From Gammaproteobacteria bacterium (GTDB lineage: Bacteria > Pseudomonadota > Gammaproteobacteria > Coxiellales > Coxiellaceae), in NCBI GenBank assembly GCA_026399315.1, contig JAPLRF010000027.1, positions 24,547 to 70,142 of the forward strand: DNA of 45,596 nt, read 5' to 3'. Within the stretch, counting starts at the first letter, position 1. Every line of letters begins with the position of its first letter. Made by a program: the position numbers and the translations under genes. Below the pieces are notes generated by a model. The model saw nothing but the letters and a program-made list of their open reading frames with translations, made no database searches and had not been told where the DNA came from. Below, one piece after another: positions 34,582 through 43,211 of this stretch.

Positions 34582-37500
34582 ATGATTTCAACGTTATTTA
34601 TCAAACGCCCCATCGCTACTTCTTTATTTGCATTGGCATTAGCGATCGCGGGTGTTGTTGCTTTTATTATTTTGCCCGTGTCCTCGCTACCCAATATCGA
34701 TTTTCCTGCCATAGTGGTGAATGCTAACTTGCCGGGTGCCAGTCCGCAAATTATGGCAAGCTCGGTTGCAACGCCCTTAGAGCGTGAATTAGGCCATATT
34801 TCAGGTGTGACAGAAATCACCTCGACAAGTACCTTGGGTTCAACGAGTATCGTTATTCAATTCAATCTGTCGAGAAATATTGATGGCGCAGCGCGTGATG
34901 TGCAGGCAGCGATTAATGCTGCGCGCAGTAATTTACCCGCTAATTTGCCGAACAACCCTACGTACCGAAAAGCCAATCCTGCTGATGCGCCGATATTGTT
35001 GTTAGCGTTAACGTCAAACATTAATACACGTGGGCAAATGTATGATTTGGCCTCGAGTGTGATCGCACAGAAAATATCGCAAGTCAGGGGGGTGGGACAA
35101 GTGATTGTGGGTGGCAGCTCATTGCCAGCCGTGCGCATTGAAGTGAATCCGCTGCAATTAAATAATGCCAATTTGAGCTTGAATGCGGTGAGTCAAACAA
35201 TTGCAAGTGCGACAGCAAATCAAGCGAAAGGAGAACTGAAAATTGATGATCATCAATCAAGTCTTATTGTGAATGATCAGCTGAGTAAAGCCGCTCAATA
35301 CCGTCCCCTAATTATTCATTATCAAAATGGCCATGCACTGACATTATCTGACGTGGCAACAGTGACTGATGATGTTGAAAATATTCGAACAGCAGGCTAT
35401 GCCAACGGTAAACCCGCCGTGATATTAATTATTTTTAAAGAGCCGGGTGCGAATGTCGTTAATACCGTTAATCAGATTTATAAAAAAATACCGGAATATA
35501 AAGCATTGCTGCCAGGTACGGTGAAAATGCACACCGTGGTGGATCGGACGCTCAGTATTCGTGCCTCACTACACGATGTGGAATTAACGTTGCTGGCATC
35601 AATTTTTTTAGTGATTTTGGTGGTTTATGCTTTTTTAGGCAATATTCGCAGTATGTTTATTCCTGGTGTTGCAGTGATTTTATCCTTACTGGGTACTTTT
35701 GCTTTCATGCATTTTTTTAAGTTCAATCTTGATAATTTATCATTAATGGCATTAACCATTTCAACGGGGTTTGTGATTGATGATGCCATTGTTGTGATGG
35801 AAAATATTACCCGTTTGATTGAAACCGGTTTGAAGCCATTTGAAGCGGCTATTCAAGGGACAAAAGAAGTTTTTTTTACAGTGATTGCGATGAGTTTATC
35901 GTTGATTGCTATTTTTATCCCACTCATTTTAATGGGCGGCATTGTAGGGCGATTGTTTCGTGAATTTGCATTTACCTTATCGATCGCCATTTTAGTCTCA
36001 CTGGCCGTGTCATTAACCATTACGCCAACGATGTGCGCTTATTTTTTTGATGCTAAAAAAACAATAAAAATTAACTTGAATCGGTACCAACAGTTTTTTG
36101 AAAGATGTCGGCAGCACTATGCGCTGTCATTGAAATGGGCGCTGCAGCATCAGCGTTTAATGTTATTCACAACGCTCGGCGCAATATTTTTTAATATTGC
36201 TTTGTTTGTTGTTATTCCAAAAGGGTTTTTTCCTGATCAGGATACGGGGCGATTAATTGGCGCTGTTGTTGGCGATCAAAATATTTCTTTTCAGGCGATG
36301 AATAGAAAATTAATCCACATGATGCGTATCGTGCAACAAGATCCCAATGTGTTGGGTGTAGCGGGTTTTGTTGGTAATAAAGCAACAAATCAAGGGACGC
36401 TATATATTAATTTAAAGCCTAATAGAGCCCTGTCATCTGAGCAAGTTATTGTTTCGCTTCGGCAAAAATTAGGAATCATTAAGGGCGCGTCATTATATTT
36501 GAAAACCGCTCAGGATTTAACGATTGGCGGTAAAGCGGGAAATGCAGAATATCAATATAGTTTATCAGGCACCAGTTTACATGAAGTGAATACCTGGGCG
36601 CCCCGTATTTTAGAAAAGATGAAGGCAATATCAGGCATTTCCGATGTGAATAGTGATCAGCAAAGCAATGGATTGCAAAGCTATGTTGATGTCAATCATG
36701 ACACGGCATTGCAACTAGGGGTGACATCGCAAGCAGTTGATCAGGCGCTATACGATGCATTTGGGCAAAATCAAATTTCAACGATATATTCATCCCTGAA
36801 TCAGTATCATGTTGTGTTGGAAGCAGCGCCGCAATATTGGCAAGACCCCGCCATTTTAAATTTAATATATGTGCCGTCAACTTCAGGAAAATTAATCCCT
36901 TTGTCTGCGTTTGCACATTTTGTTTTGGGTGCGACATTATTGGCTGTGAATCATGAAGGCTTATTTCCATCGGCAACCTTGTCATTCAATTTGGTGCCTG
37001 GGGCATCGCTCGGTGACGCGGTCAATAAAATCAATGATATTGTTTCGCAGATGCATTTGCCATCAACGCTATATGCTTCATTTCAAGGCACGGCAGAAGC
37101 ATTTCGAGCGTCACTGGCATCAGAACCGTATTTAATTATCGCTGCATTATTATCGGTCTATATTGTCCTGGGGATTTTGTATGAGAGTTGGATTCATCCC
37201 GTAACGATTTTATCAACGCTGCCTTCCGCCGGAATTGGTGCATTATTAGCATTAATCTGTACGAATACCGAGTTGAGTTTGGTTGCGTTTATTGGTGTTA
37301 TTTTATTAATTGGTATTGTGAAAAAAAATGCGATTATGATGATTGATGTGGCATTAACATTGCAGCGTACCGAAAATTTAAATCCAGAAGAAGCAATTTA
37401 TCGCGCCGCCTTATTGCGCTTTCGTCCCATTATGATGACGACTGCAGCAGCCATGTTAGGTGCATTGCCGCTTGCATTCTCGTTTGGTGTGGGTTTTGAA

Positions 37501-37647
37501 TTACGCCAACCCTTGGGGATAGCGATTATCGGTGGATTGGTTGTTAGTCAAATGCTAACCATTTTTACGACGCCGGTGGTATATTTATATTTGGCGCAGA
37601 AGCGGGGGCAGAAGCCCTCACATGAATTGAGCGATAAATTGGATTGA
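34582..37647 (+). CDS. RND-family efflux pump inner-membrane protein (1021 aa)
   Basis: Proton-driven tripartite-efflux transporter of the AcrB/MdtB hydrophobe-amphiphile type. The N-terminus is FIKRPIATSLFALALAIAGV, and the proton-relay Asp pair is in GFVIDDAIVVMENITRLIETG. Two large periplasmic loops and about twelve helices fit the family length. The outer-membrane channel gene follows with a TGATG overlap, but no membrane-fusion (adaptor) gene is next to it. The final residues QKRGQKPSHELSDKLD are encoded by a family-A repeat, so its C-terminal tail has been replaced or extended. Confidence 0.92.
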   Translation: MISTLFIKRPIATSLFALALAIAGVVAFIILPVSSLPNIDFPAIVVNANLPGASPQIMASSVATPLERELGHISGVTEITSTSTLGSTSIVIQFNLSRNIDGAARDVQAAINAARSNLPANLPNNPTYRKANPADAPILLLALTSNINTRGQMYDLASSVIAQKISQVRGVGQVIVGGSSLPAVRIEVNPLQLNNANLSLNAVSQTIASATANQAKGELKIDDHQSSLIVNDQLSKAAQYRPLIIHYQNGHALTLSDVATVTDDVENIRTAGYANGKPAVILIIFKEPGANVVNTVNQIYKKIPEYKALLPGTVKMHTVVDRTLSIRASLHDVELTLLASIFLVILVVYAFLGNIRSMFIPGVAVILSLLGTFAFMHFFKFNLDNLSLMALTISTGFVIDDAIVVMENITRLIETGLKPFEAAIQGTKEVFFTVIAMSLSLIAIFIPLILMGGIVGRLFREFAFTLSIAILVSLAVSLTITPTMCAYFFDAKKTIKINLNRYQQFFERCRQHYALSLKWALQHQRLMLFTTLGAIFFNIALFVVIPKGFFPDQDTGRLIGAVVGDQNISFQAMNRKLIHMMRIVQQDPNVLGVAGFVGNKATNQGTLYINLKPNRALSSEQVIVSLRQKLGIIKGASLYLKTAQDLTIGGKAGNAEYQYSLSGTSLHEVNTWAPRILEKMKAISGISDVNSDQQSNGLQSYVDVNHDTALQLGVTSQAVDQALYDAFGQNQISTIYSSLNQYHVVLEAAPQYWQDPAILNLIYVPSTSGKLIPLSAFAHFVLGATLLAVNHEGLFPSATLSFNLVPGASLGDAVNKINDIVSQMHLPSTLYASFQGTAEAFRASLASEPYLIIAALLSVYIVLGILYESWIHPVTILSTLPSAGIGALLALICTNTELSLVAFIGVILLIGIVKKNAIMMIDVALTLQRTENLNPEEAIYRAALLRFRPIMMTTAAAMLGALPLAFSFGVGFELRQPLGIAIIGGLVVSQMLTIFTTPVVYLYLAQKRGQKPSHELSDKLD
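37597..37624 (+). repeat. REP-like palindrome, family A, inside the 3' end of the RND pump gene
   Basis: CAGAAGCGGGGGCAGAAGCC followed by CTCACATGA. It is read as QKRGQKPS, the same frame as in tilS, and is followed by the stop after ten more codons. Confidence 0.7.
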
Positions 37648-39077
37648 TGATGTTAGTGAAAAAAAATATCTATTTAATTTTAATATTAACTACCACGGTA
37701 TTTTTATCCGGTTGCACTGTCGGCCCAAATTATCATCGTCCTACGCTGCCTGTTCCCTTATCTTATAAAGAAGCTAAAAATTGGCAGGTGGCAAAACCCA
37801 ATGACGCAATAGACCGTGGACAATGGTGGTTGGTTTTTAATTCAAAAACATTAAATTCTCTGGAGTCACAATTAATTATTGGGAACCAAACGATTGCTGT
37901 CTCGCTGGCGCAATATCAACAAGCGCTTTTCATTGTACAAGAAGCCCGTGCAGCCTATTTTCCAACATTGTCACTGAATGCAAGTGTGATACAACAAGTC
38001 ACTTCTTCTTCAGGCTCGAGCAATTCGGGCGTGAATAATTTTTCTGCTGGTAATAATGGTTCCACCAATGTTAGTCAGTTAGCGGCGAATGCCTCATGGC
38101 AAGCAGATCTTTGGGGTAATGTGCGGCGAACGGTAGAGGCAGACGTTGCAGCGGCGGAAGTGAGTAAAGCACAACTGGCCTCGGCTCGCTTATCAGCACA
38201 AGCGTCACTGGCGCAATATTATTTTGAATTGCGCGGTGTTGACAGTGATAAAAAATTATTAACACAAACTGTATGTGCAGATAAAAAAATCTTAGTGCTA
38301 ACAAAAAATTTATTGCACAATGGTGTTGATTCAATGGTGAATGTACTGCAAGCCAGGGCGCAATTGGAAAATGATCAAGCATTGTTAATTAATCTAGGTG
38401 TTAACCGCGGGCAATATGAACATGCCATTGCTGTGTTAATTGGAAAAGCACCTTCGGAATTAGCATTACCTTACCATCCGTTTTTTGGAAAACCACCAGT
38501 TGTACCAGCACAATTACCCTCGCAGTTATTAGAGCGCAGGCCGGATATTGCAGCGGCAGAACGCAATATGGCGGAAGCCAATGCGCAAATCGGCGTTGCG
38601 ATTGCTGCATTTTTCCCCACGCTGAATTTCTCACCTGTGGCGATGATGCAAACCCTGCAGGGTATTTCTTCGCAGCCACTCTATAGTTGGTCAGTTGGAC
38701 CGGCACTAGCGCAAATTTTATTTGATGGCGGATTGCGCGGCGCCACAGCAGCTGCTGCCAAAGCAAATTATCGTGCGATGGTGGCAAGCTATCGCCAAAC
38801 GGTATTGGCTGCATTTCAAAACGTGGAAGATAATTTAGTCGCGGTCAGGGTTTTAAAATCACAAGCACTTGTGCAAGATAAAGCGGCAATCGATGCGAAT
38901 TTGGCGCTTGATTTAACGGTAAATCAATTTAAATCAGGCACCGCTTCTTATCCTAATGTCTTAACTGCGCAACTGAACGCATACGCTGCTGAAAAAAGTG
39001 CAGTCGACCTGACGACATTGCGCATGACCTCAACGGTTGGGTTAATCACAGCATTGGGCGGCGGGTTTTATAAATAG
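37647..39077 (+). CDS. Outer-membrane efflux channel lipoprotein, OprM/NodT type (476 aa)
   Basis: TolC-like channel partner of the RND pump. A lipoprotein signal ends in FLSGC (Cys23), followed by TVGPNYHRPTLPVP, the NodT-family start. Two OEP repeats are evident, with WQADLWGNVRRTVEAD in the first and LAQILFDGGLRGATAAAAKA in the second; LLERRPDIAAAERNMAEANA is also characteristic. The start ATG 37647 overlaps the pump stop (TGATG). The stop codon lies in a family-A repeat (...TAT-AAA-TAG-C). Confidence 0.93.
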   Translation: MMLVKKNIYLILILTTTVFLSGCTVGPNYHRPTLPVPLSYKEAKNWQVAKPNDAIDRGQWWLVFNSKTLNSLESQLIIGNQTIAVSLAQYQQALFIVQEARAAYFPTLSLNASVIQQVTSSSGSSNSGVNNFSAGNNGSTNVSQLAANASWQADLWGNVRRTVEADVAAAEVSKAQLASARLSAQASLAQYYFELRGVDSDKKLLTQTVCADKKILVLTKNLLHNGVDSMVNVLQARAQLENDQALLINLGVNRGQYEHAIAVLIGKAPSELALPYHPFFGKPPVVPAQLPSQLLERRPDIAAAERNMAEANAQIGVAIAAFFPTLNFSPVAMMQTLQGISSQPLYSWSVGPALAQILFDGGLRGATAAAAKANYRAMVASYRQTVLAAFQNVEDNLVAVRVLKSQALVQDKAAIDANLALDLTVNQFKSGTASYPNVLTAQLNAYAAEKSAVDLTTLRMTSTVGLITALGGGFYK

Positions 39078-39111
39078 CTCAGAAACCAGGGCGGCAGCCC
39101 TCGTGTGAGCG
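39072..39111 (+). repeat. REP-like palindrome, family A, on the efflux-channel stop codon
   Basis: The gene ends TAT-AAA-TAG and continues CTCAGAAACCAGGGCGGCAG then CCCTCGTGTGAGCG. GGGCGGCAGCCC is the inner stem. Confidence 0.78.
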
Positions 39112-39172
39112 CTCAAATTATTTTTTATTAGATTGTATAAAAAGCGCTTATTGTCACCCTTTCGCTCGCTAA

Positions 39173-39390
39173 AATAAAAAATATTTATGCTGCGGGTGGC
39201 CTTGCGGGTCCTGTCGATGCTGTTCCTTTTATTTTCTTGCTGACGGAAACGAGCATGTGAAATGCAGGTAAACAACGCAAGCACCCAAACAAATTTGTTA
39301 GTTTTACTGCAAAATGTTTCCTGAGCCGCGAAAATAAGAAGTTCACAGCATCGCCACCCGCGCAGCCGTTATTCGAAAATATTTTTTATT
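39173..39390. repeat. 218-bp palindromic element between the efflux channel and trmL
   Basis: Left arm 39173-39243 and right arm 39321-39390 are imperfect inverted repeats. Shared pieces include AAAAAATATTT / AAATATTTTTT at the outer ends, CTGCGGGTGGC / GCCACCCGCGCAG, GATGCTGT / ACAGCATC, and TTTTATTTTC / GAAAATAAGAA. The loop holds AT-rich DNA and no gene. It fills most of the 328-bp gene-free gap. Confidence 0.6.
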
Positions 39391-39405
39391 CAATGGCTCA
39401 AAAAC

Positions 39406-39867
39406 TCACTTTAACCCAGGGAATTTTACTTGTCGCAGCGCCTCATATAAAATCACCGAAACCGAATTCGATAAATTCAAACTGCGACTATTTTCCTGCA
39501 TGGGAATACGAATTCTGTTTTCTATTGTGCTTAATAATGCAGCCGGCAATCCGCGTGATTCGGGTCCAAATAATAAATAATCATTTTCTTGAAATAAAAC
39601 ACTCGAATAACATTGCGATGCTTTTGTAGAACAGGCAAAAATTCTTTGTGGTTTTTGTTCAGATAAAAAAGTTTCCCAGTTTTTATATTCGATGACAGAA
39701 GCAAACTCTTTGTAATCTAAACCTGCGCGTCGCAATCCTTTTTCATCCATGGAAAAACCGAGTGGATGGATGAGATGAAGTTGTGCGCCTGAGTTTGCGC
39801 ACAATCGAATGATGTTGCCAGTATTGGGTGGAATTTCAGGTTCGTATAAAATAATATGAAAAGTCAT
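39406..39867 (-). CDS. trmL: tRNA (cytidine/uridine-34 2'-O) methyltransferase TrmL (153 aa)
   Basis: SPOUT-class methyltransferase that modifies the wobble base of tRNA-Leu. Motifs: [21 protein letters not shown] at the start, [31 protein letters not shown] and the knot-forming [23 protein letters not shown] 39867 overlaps the preceding stop as ATGA and gives normal length; the frame extends 14 codons further upstream without a ribosome binding site. Confidence 0.94.
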   Translation of the reverse strand: MTFHIILYEPEIPPNTGNIIRLCANSGAQLHLIHPLGFSMDEKGLRRAGLDYKEFASVIEYKNWETFLSEQKPQRIFACSTKASQCYSSVLFQENDYLLFGPESRGLPAALLSTIENRIRIPMQENSRSLNLSNSVSVILYEALRQVKFPGLK

Positions 39868-40418
39868 AATTGAAAAACCATCACTCTGGCGGGGGGGATG
39901 TTTCGCCATACCGTAAATGAATCTTTAAGAACAAATTCTTTAGGGTAAAAATTTTCTTTTGTTGTTCTGGAATAAGTGAATTGAATATAGCGTCCACCGG
40001 GCGATAATAATTTTTGAATTTCGGTCAGTATTTTTTCACGATCAGTATCAGATAATGAAAGTAGCGGCAAGCTTGAAACGACCGTAGTGATTTTTTTATC
40101 TTCAAGTAACTGCGATAAATGCGTTGCATTGCCTTCGATAATCGTTACGCGTGGAAAAGATTTTCTCAATTTTTCCGCAAAATGGGTGTTAATTTCAAGT
40201 GCGATAAGTTTGTCGCCAGTAATGCCAGCATCTAAAATGGCTTTAGTGACAACGCCTGTTCCAGGCCCTAACTCCAAAACATATCCGGGTTTTATTATAT
40301 CGATGCAGTTCGCCATGCTTTTAGCAAGGTAGGGGGAGCTGGGCACGACCGCCCCGATTGCTCGGGGATTTGTAAAAAATGCTTTACAGAACATACCACT
40401 CAATTCAAGAAATTTCAA
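39864..40418 (-). CDS. PmtA-like class I SAM-dependent methyltransferase (184 aa)
   Basis: SAM-binding motif I is [16 protein letters not shown], with [17 protein letters not shown] after it and a [10 protein letters not shown] motif IV. The N-terminal [20 protein letters not shown] is the start typical of phosphatidylethanolamine N-methyltransferases of the PmtA type and of KsgA-like relatives. The likely role is methylation of a phospholipid head group, but the substrate is unproven. The frame begins at a TTG (40418) with GAGGG upstream; ATG 40394 is an alternative. It overlaps trmL by four bases (ATGA). Confidence 0.75.
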   Translation of the reverse strand: MKFLELSGMFCKAFFTNPRAIGAVVPSSPYLAKSMANCIDIIKPGYVLELGPGTGVVTKAILDAGITGDKLIALEINTHFAEKLRKSFPRVTIIEGNATHLSQLLEDKKITTVVSSLPLLSLSDTDREKILTEIQKLLSPGGRYIQFTYSRTTKENFYPKEFVLKDSFTVWRNIPPARVMVFQL

Positions 40419-40450
40419 AAAACCCTCTGATTAATGCTGACACGTAAAAA

Positions 40451-41164
40451 TTAGTAGCCTGTTGCATGCGCATTATTCGACTCGATCCTTTGCTTATTTC
40501 TTTGCATGAAAGCATCACGCACAAAAATATAAGGATCAAATGCATTGGCAATCAACTTATCTGCATCTAAGTATTCAGCACGTAAACTGATCAAACCTAC
40601 AGCAGGCGGAATATAGGTGATATAATCGCTGGCAAAATAAGGCCATGGTGTCATGAGCGCATTGCCGGCCAAACCAATACTGCCTTCGATGGTAGCGGGT
40701 CCAAAAACTGGAACGACAAAGTAGGGAGATGGTGCGCCTTGACGCCATTTTGCCAAGGTTAAACCGAATGTTTCCATGTGTGGCTGAATGCCAATTCGGG
40801 TGGCAATGTCAAACAATCCGCCAACACCCAGCGTGGTGTTGATAACAAAGCGCCAGAAATCCACCGCCATGTATTTGAAATTACCCTGTAAAAAGTCATT
40901 CGGGAAAGAGGTGATTTCAAATGTGTTGTTAAAGAAATTGGTAACGCCTTTTTGTAGCACGACTGGCGTAATGAATTTGTAACCTTGTGCAACAGGGCGA
41001 ATAGCGACGCGATCGATATCATGATTAAAGGCAAACATGAAGCGATTGTAACCTTCGAGTGGATCGTTATTGACGGTAGCGTCCGGTTTCTTGGCGCAAC
41101 CGCTTAATGCCATTGCTGTTAAAGCCAGTGATCCAATCACGATTTTGGAGAGCTGTTTTCTCAT
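40451..41164 (-). CDS. mlaA: MlaA/VacJ-family outer-membrane lipoprotein (237 aa)
   Basis: Keeps outer-membrane lipid asymmetry by removing surface phospholipids with the Mla system. The lipobox is ALSGC (Cys23). Family motifs: DPLEGYNRFMFAFNHDIDRV at the start of the mature part, NDFLQGNFKYMAVDFWRFVINTTLGVGGLFDIA, and PYFVVPVFGPATIEGSIG. ATG 41164 has AGGATG upstream. No mlaBCDEF genes are in the window. It is the only gene in its transcript here. Confidence 0.93.
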   Translation of the reverse strand: MRKQLSKIVIGSLALTAMALSGCAKKPDATVNNDPLEGYNRFMFAFNHDIDRVAIRPVAQGYKFITPVVLQKGVTNFFNNTFEITSFPNDFLQGNFKYMAVDFWRFVINTTLGVGGLFDIATRIGIQPHMETFGLTLAKWRQGAPSPYFVVPVFGPATIEGSIGLAGNALMTPWPYFASDYITYIPPAVGLISLRAEYLDADKLIANAFDPYIFVRDAFMQRNKQRIESNNAHATGY

Positions 41165-41296
41165 ATGTACATCCTGTTGTTTTTAGCGGCAATTCACCAT
41201 AGAGTAACTTGAATGAGAATAGACAGCAACCCAAGATTGCCGATATCACCCACTATGCGGTAAGATACGCGCATAAAATTGATTGGGAGTGGCAGC

Positions 41297-42175
41297 GTGA
41301 GTGAATTACCGATTGTGAACATTTCAGGTTATAAATTTGTATCGTTGTCAGTAGTACAATTACCCCTGTTGCGTGACAACCTAAAAGAAAAGGCGATTGC
41401 CTGCGATTTGAAAGGCACGATTCTATTGAGCAGTGAGGGCATCAATTCTTTTTTGGCTGGAATGCGTGACAATATCGATCGCTTTGTTAACCATCTCAGA
41501 ACCCTGCCTGAATTCACAGATATCTGGTACAAAGAAAGCTTTACGGATTACCAGCCTTTTAATCGAATGTTGGTACGCCTGAAAAAAGAAATTATTCCGA
41601 TGAATAATTCGGCCATTATCCCTGAGAAAAAAACAGCACCTTATATTTCTCCTGAGGAATTAAAACAGTGGTATGAAGAAAAGCGTGACATGATCGTATT
41701 GGATACGCGTAATGATTTTGAAGTTTCCTTAGGTACATTTGAAAATGCGATGGATTTAAATATTGCGCATTTTCGTGAATTTTCAGATGCTGTTGATTTA
41801 TTGCCAGCGGATGCAAAAGAGAAACCGATTGTGACTTTTTGCACGGGCGGTATTCGCTGCGAAAAAGCAGCAGAATTAATGGAACAAAAAGGCTTTAAAA
41901 ACGTCTATCAATTGAATGGCGGCATATTAAATTATTTTGAAAAATGCGGCGGTGATTTTTATACTGGCGATTGTTTTGTGTTCGATCAGCGTGTTGCGGT
42001 GAATAGTGAATTGAAAGAAACAACCGCAAAACAGTGTTTTGATTGCCGAACCCCGTTAGTGGGCAGTAGCATGATATGTAGCAACTGCGGATCGAATGCG
42101 GTGTCGAAAATGGGGATCGGGAATCAGAAATCAGGGATCCATAGTCAACCTTTACCGATCCTTGATCCCCGATAA
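41297..42175 (+). CDS. trhO: tRNA uridine-34 hydroxylase TrhO/YceA, rhodanese type (292 aa)
   Basis: Makes 5-hydroxyuridine at tRNA position 34. An N-terminal acylphosphatase-like domain ([21 protein letters not shown]) is followed by a rhodanese domain with catalytic loop [17 protein letters not shown], then a zinc-type CFDC...CSNC end. I start it at GTG 41297 ([13 protein letters not shown]) because GGGAG lies at good spacing; a TTG at 41279 is weaker. The final 20 or so residues after CSNCGSNAV come from a family-B repeat and are foreign to the family. Confidence 0.9.
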   Translation: MSELPIVNISGYKFVSLSVVQLPLLRDNLKEKAIACDLKGTILLSSEGINSFLAGMRDNIDRFVNHLRTLPEFTDIWYKESFTDYQPFNRMLVRLKKEIIPMNNSAIIPEKKTAPYISPEELKQWYEEKRDMIVLDTRNDFEVSLGTFENAMDLNIAHFREFSDAVDLLPADAKEKPIVTFCTGGIRCEKAAELMEQKGFKNVYQLNGGILNYFEKCGGDFYTGDCFVFDQRVAVNSELKETTAKQCFDCRTPLVGSSMICSNCGSNAVSKMGIGNQKSGIHSQPLPILDPR

Positions 42176-42182
42176 CCGATTA
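42112..42182. repeat. Inverted-repeat family B, copy 4 (trhO 3' end)
   Basis: GGGGATCGGGAATCAGAAAT then CAGGGATCC, and on the other side CCGATCCTTGATCCCCGATA. It begins inside trhO and provides its last codons and stop, then leads to accA. Confidence 0.65.
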
Positions 42183-42200
42183 TTAACGCAGGTAATTAAT

Positions 42201-43142
42201 ATGAACCTAGACTACCTAGAATTCGAACAACCTATCGCAGAACTTGAAGAAAAAATAGAAGAGTTGCGCCGTGTGAGTGCTGATCAAGATATTAATATCA
42301 GTGGCGAAATAATAAAACTCGAACAAAAAAACAATGAATTAACAAAATCCATTTTTGCAAAATTATCCGATCAACAGATCGTGCAAGTGGCACGTCATCC
42401 GCTGCGCCCCTACACGCTCGATTATATTGAAAAAATATTCACTGATTTTGATGAATTGCACGGTGACCGCCATTCTTCTGCGGGCAATTCAATTGTCGGC
42501 GGTTTGGCGAAATTAAATGGCGAAGCGGTGATGGTTATTGGTCATCAAAAAGGACGCACCACAAAAGAAAAAGTGGCGCGTAATTTCGGAATGGCATCAC
42601 CCGAAGCGTTTCGCAAAGCATTACGCTTAATGAAATTAGCAGAAAAGTTTGCTGTTCCAGTGATTACCTTTATTGATACGCCAGGTGCTTATCCGGGCAT
42701 TACGGCAGAAGAAAAAAATCAAAGTGAAGCGATTGCGCGCAATTTGTATGAGATGGCAGAGTTGAGAACGCCGATTATTGCTACGATTCTAGGTGAAGGC
42801 TGTTCAGGTGGTGCCTTGGCATTGGGTGTGGCGGATCGCACTTTAATGCTGCAATACAGCTATTATTCTGTTATTTCCCCTGAGGGTTGCGCTTCCATTT
42901 TATGGAAGAGTGCAGAAAAAGCGGGCGAAGCGGCAGAGGCATTAAATTTAACGGCGAAAAGATTGCTGTCATTAAAATTAATTCATGAAGTGATTGAAGA
43001 ACCCTTGGGTGGTGCGCATCGCAATGCAGACTTGATGGCGGAATCTTTAAAAGCAGCCTTGACCGCCAATTTAAAAGTTTTACAAGCATTGCCTCTCGAT
43101 GATTTAGTGCAGCAACGTCAGAATTTTTGGATGAATGCATAA
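42201..43142 (+). CDS. accA: Acetyl-CoA carboxylase carboxyltransferase subunit alpha AccA (313 aa)
   Basis: Transfers the carboxyl group from biotin to acetyl-CoA in the first step of fatty-acid synthesis, with AccD. Starts [20 protein letters not shown], normal for AccA; other landmarks are [40 protein letters not shown], and [19 protein letters not shown] chose ATG 42201 with an AGGT upstream; the frame is open back to 42096 but only through the trhO end and repeat DNA. It is followed by tilS after 69 bp. Confidence 0.96.
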   Translation: MNLDYLEFEQPIAELEEKIEELRRVSADQDINISGEIIKLEQKNNELTKSIFAKLSDQQIVQVARHPLRPYTLDYIEKIFTDFDELHGDRHSSAGNSIVGGLAKLNGEAVMVIGHQKGRTTKEKVARNFGMASPEAFRKALRLMKLAEKFAVPVITFIDTPGAYPGITAEEKNQSEAIARNLYEMAELRTPIIATILGEGCSGGALALGVADRTLMLQYSYYSVISPEGCASILWKSAEKAGEAAEALNLTAKRLLSLKLIHEVIEEPLGGAHRNADLMAESLKAALTANLKVLQALPLDDLVQQRQNFWMNA

Positions 43143-43160
43143 CTGTGAACTGGTGAATGA

Positions 43161-43190
43161 GCCTCAGAGCCCCGAGCGTCAGCGAGTGGA
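43161..43190 (-). repeat. Repeat family C, copy 1 (upstream of tilS)
   Basis: On the minus strand it reads TCCACTCGCTGACGCTCGGG then GCTCTGA. It matches copy 2 just before lepA at 26 of 27 positions, in the opposite orientation. Confidence 0.7.
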
Positions 43191-43211
43191 ATTCTATAAA
43201 AGCGACAAAAT

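Noticed and set aside
42096..42200. Upstream start for accA
   Set aside because: It runs through the trhO 3' end and family-B repeat; AccA begins at [11 protein letters not shown].
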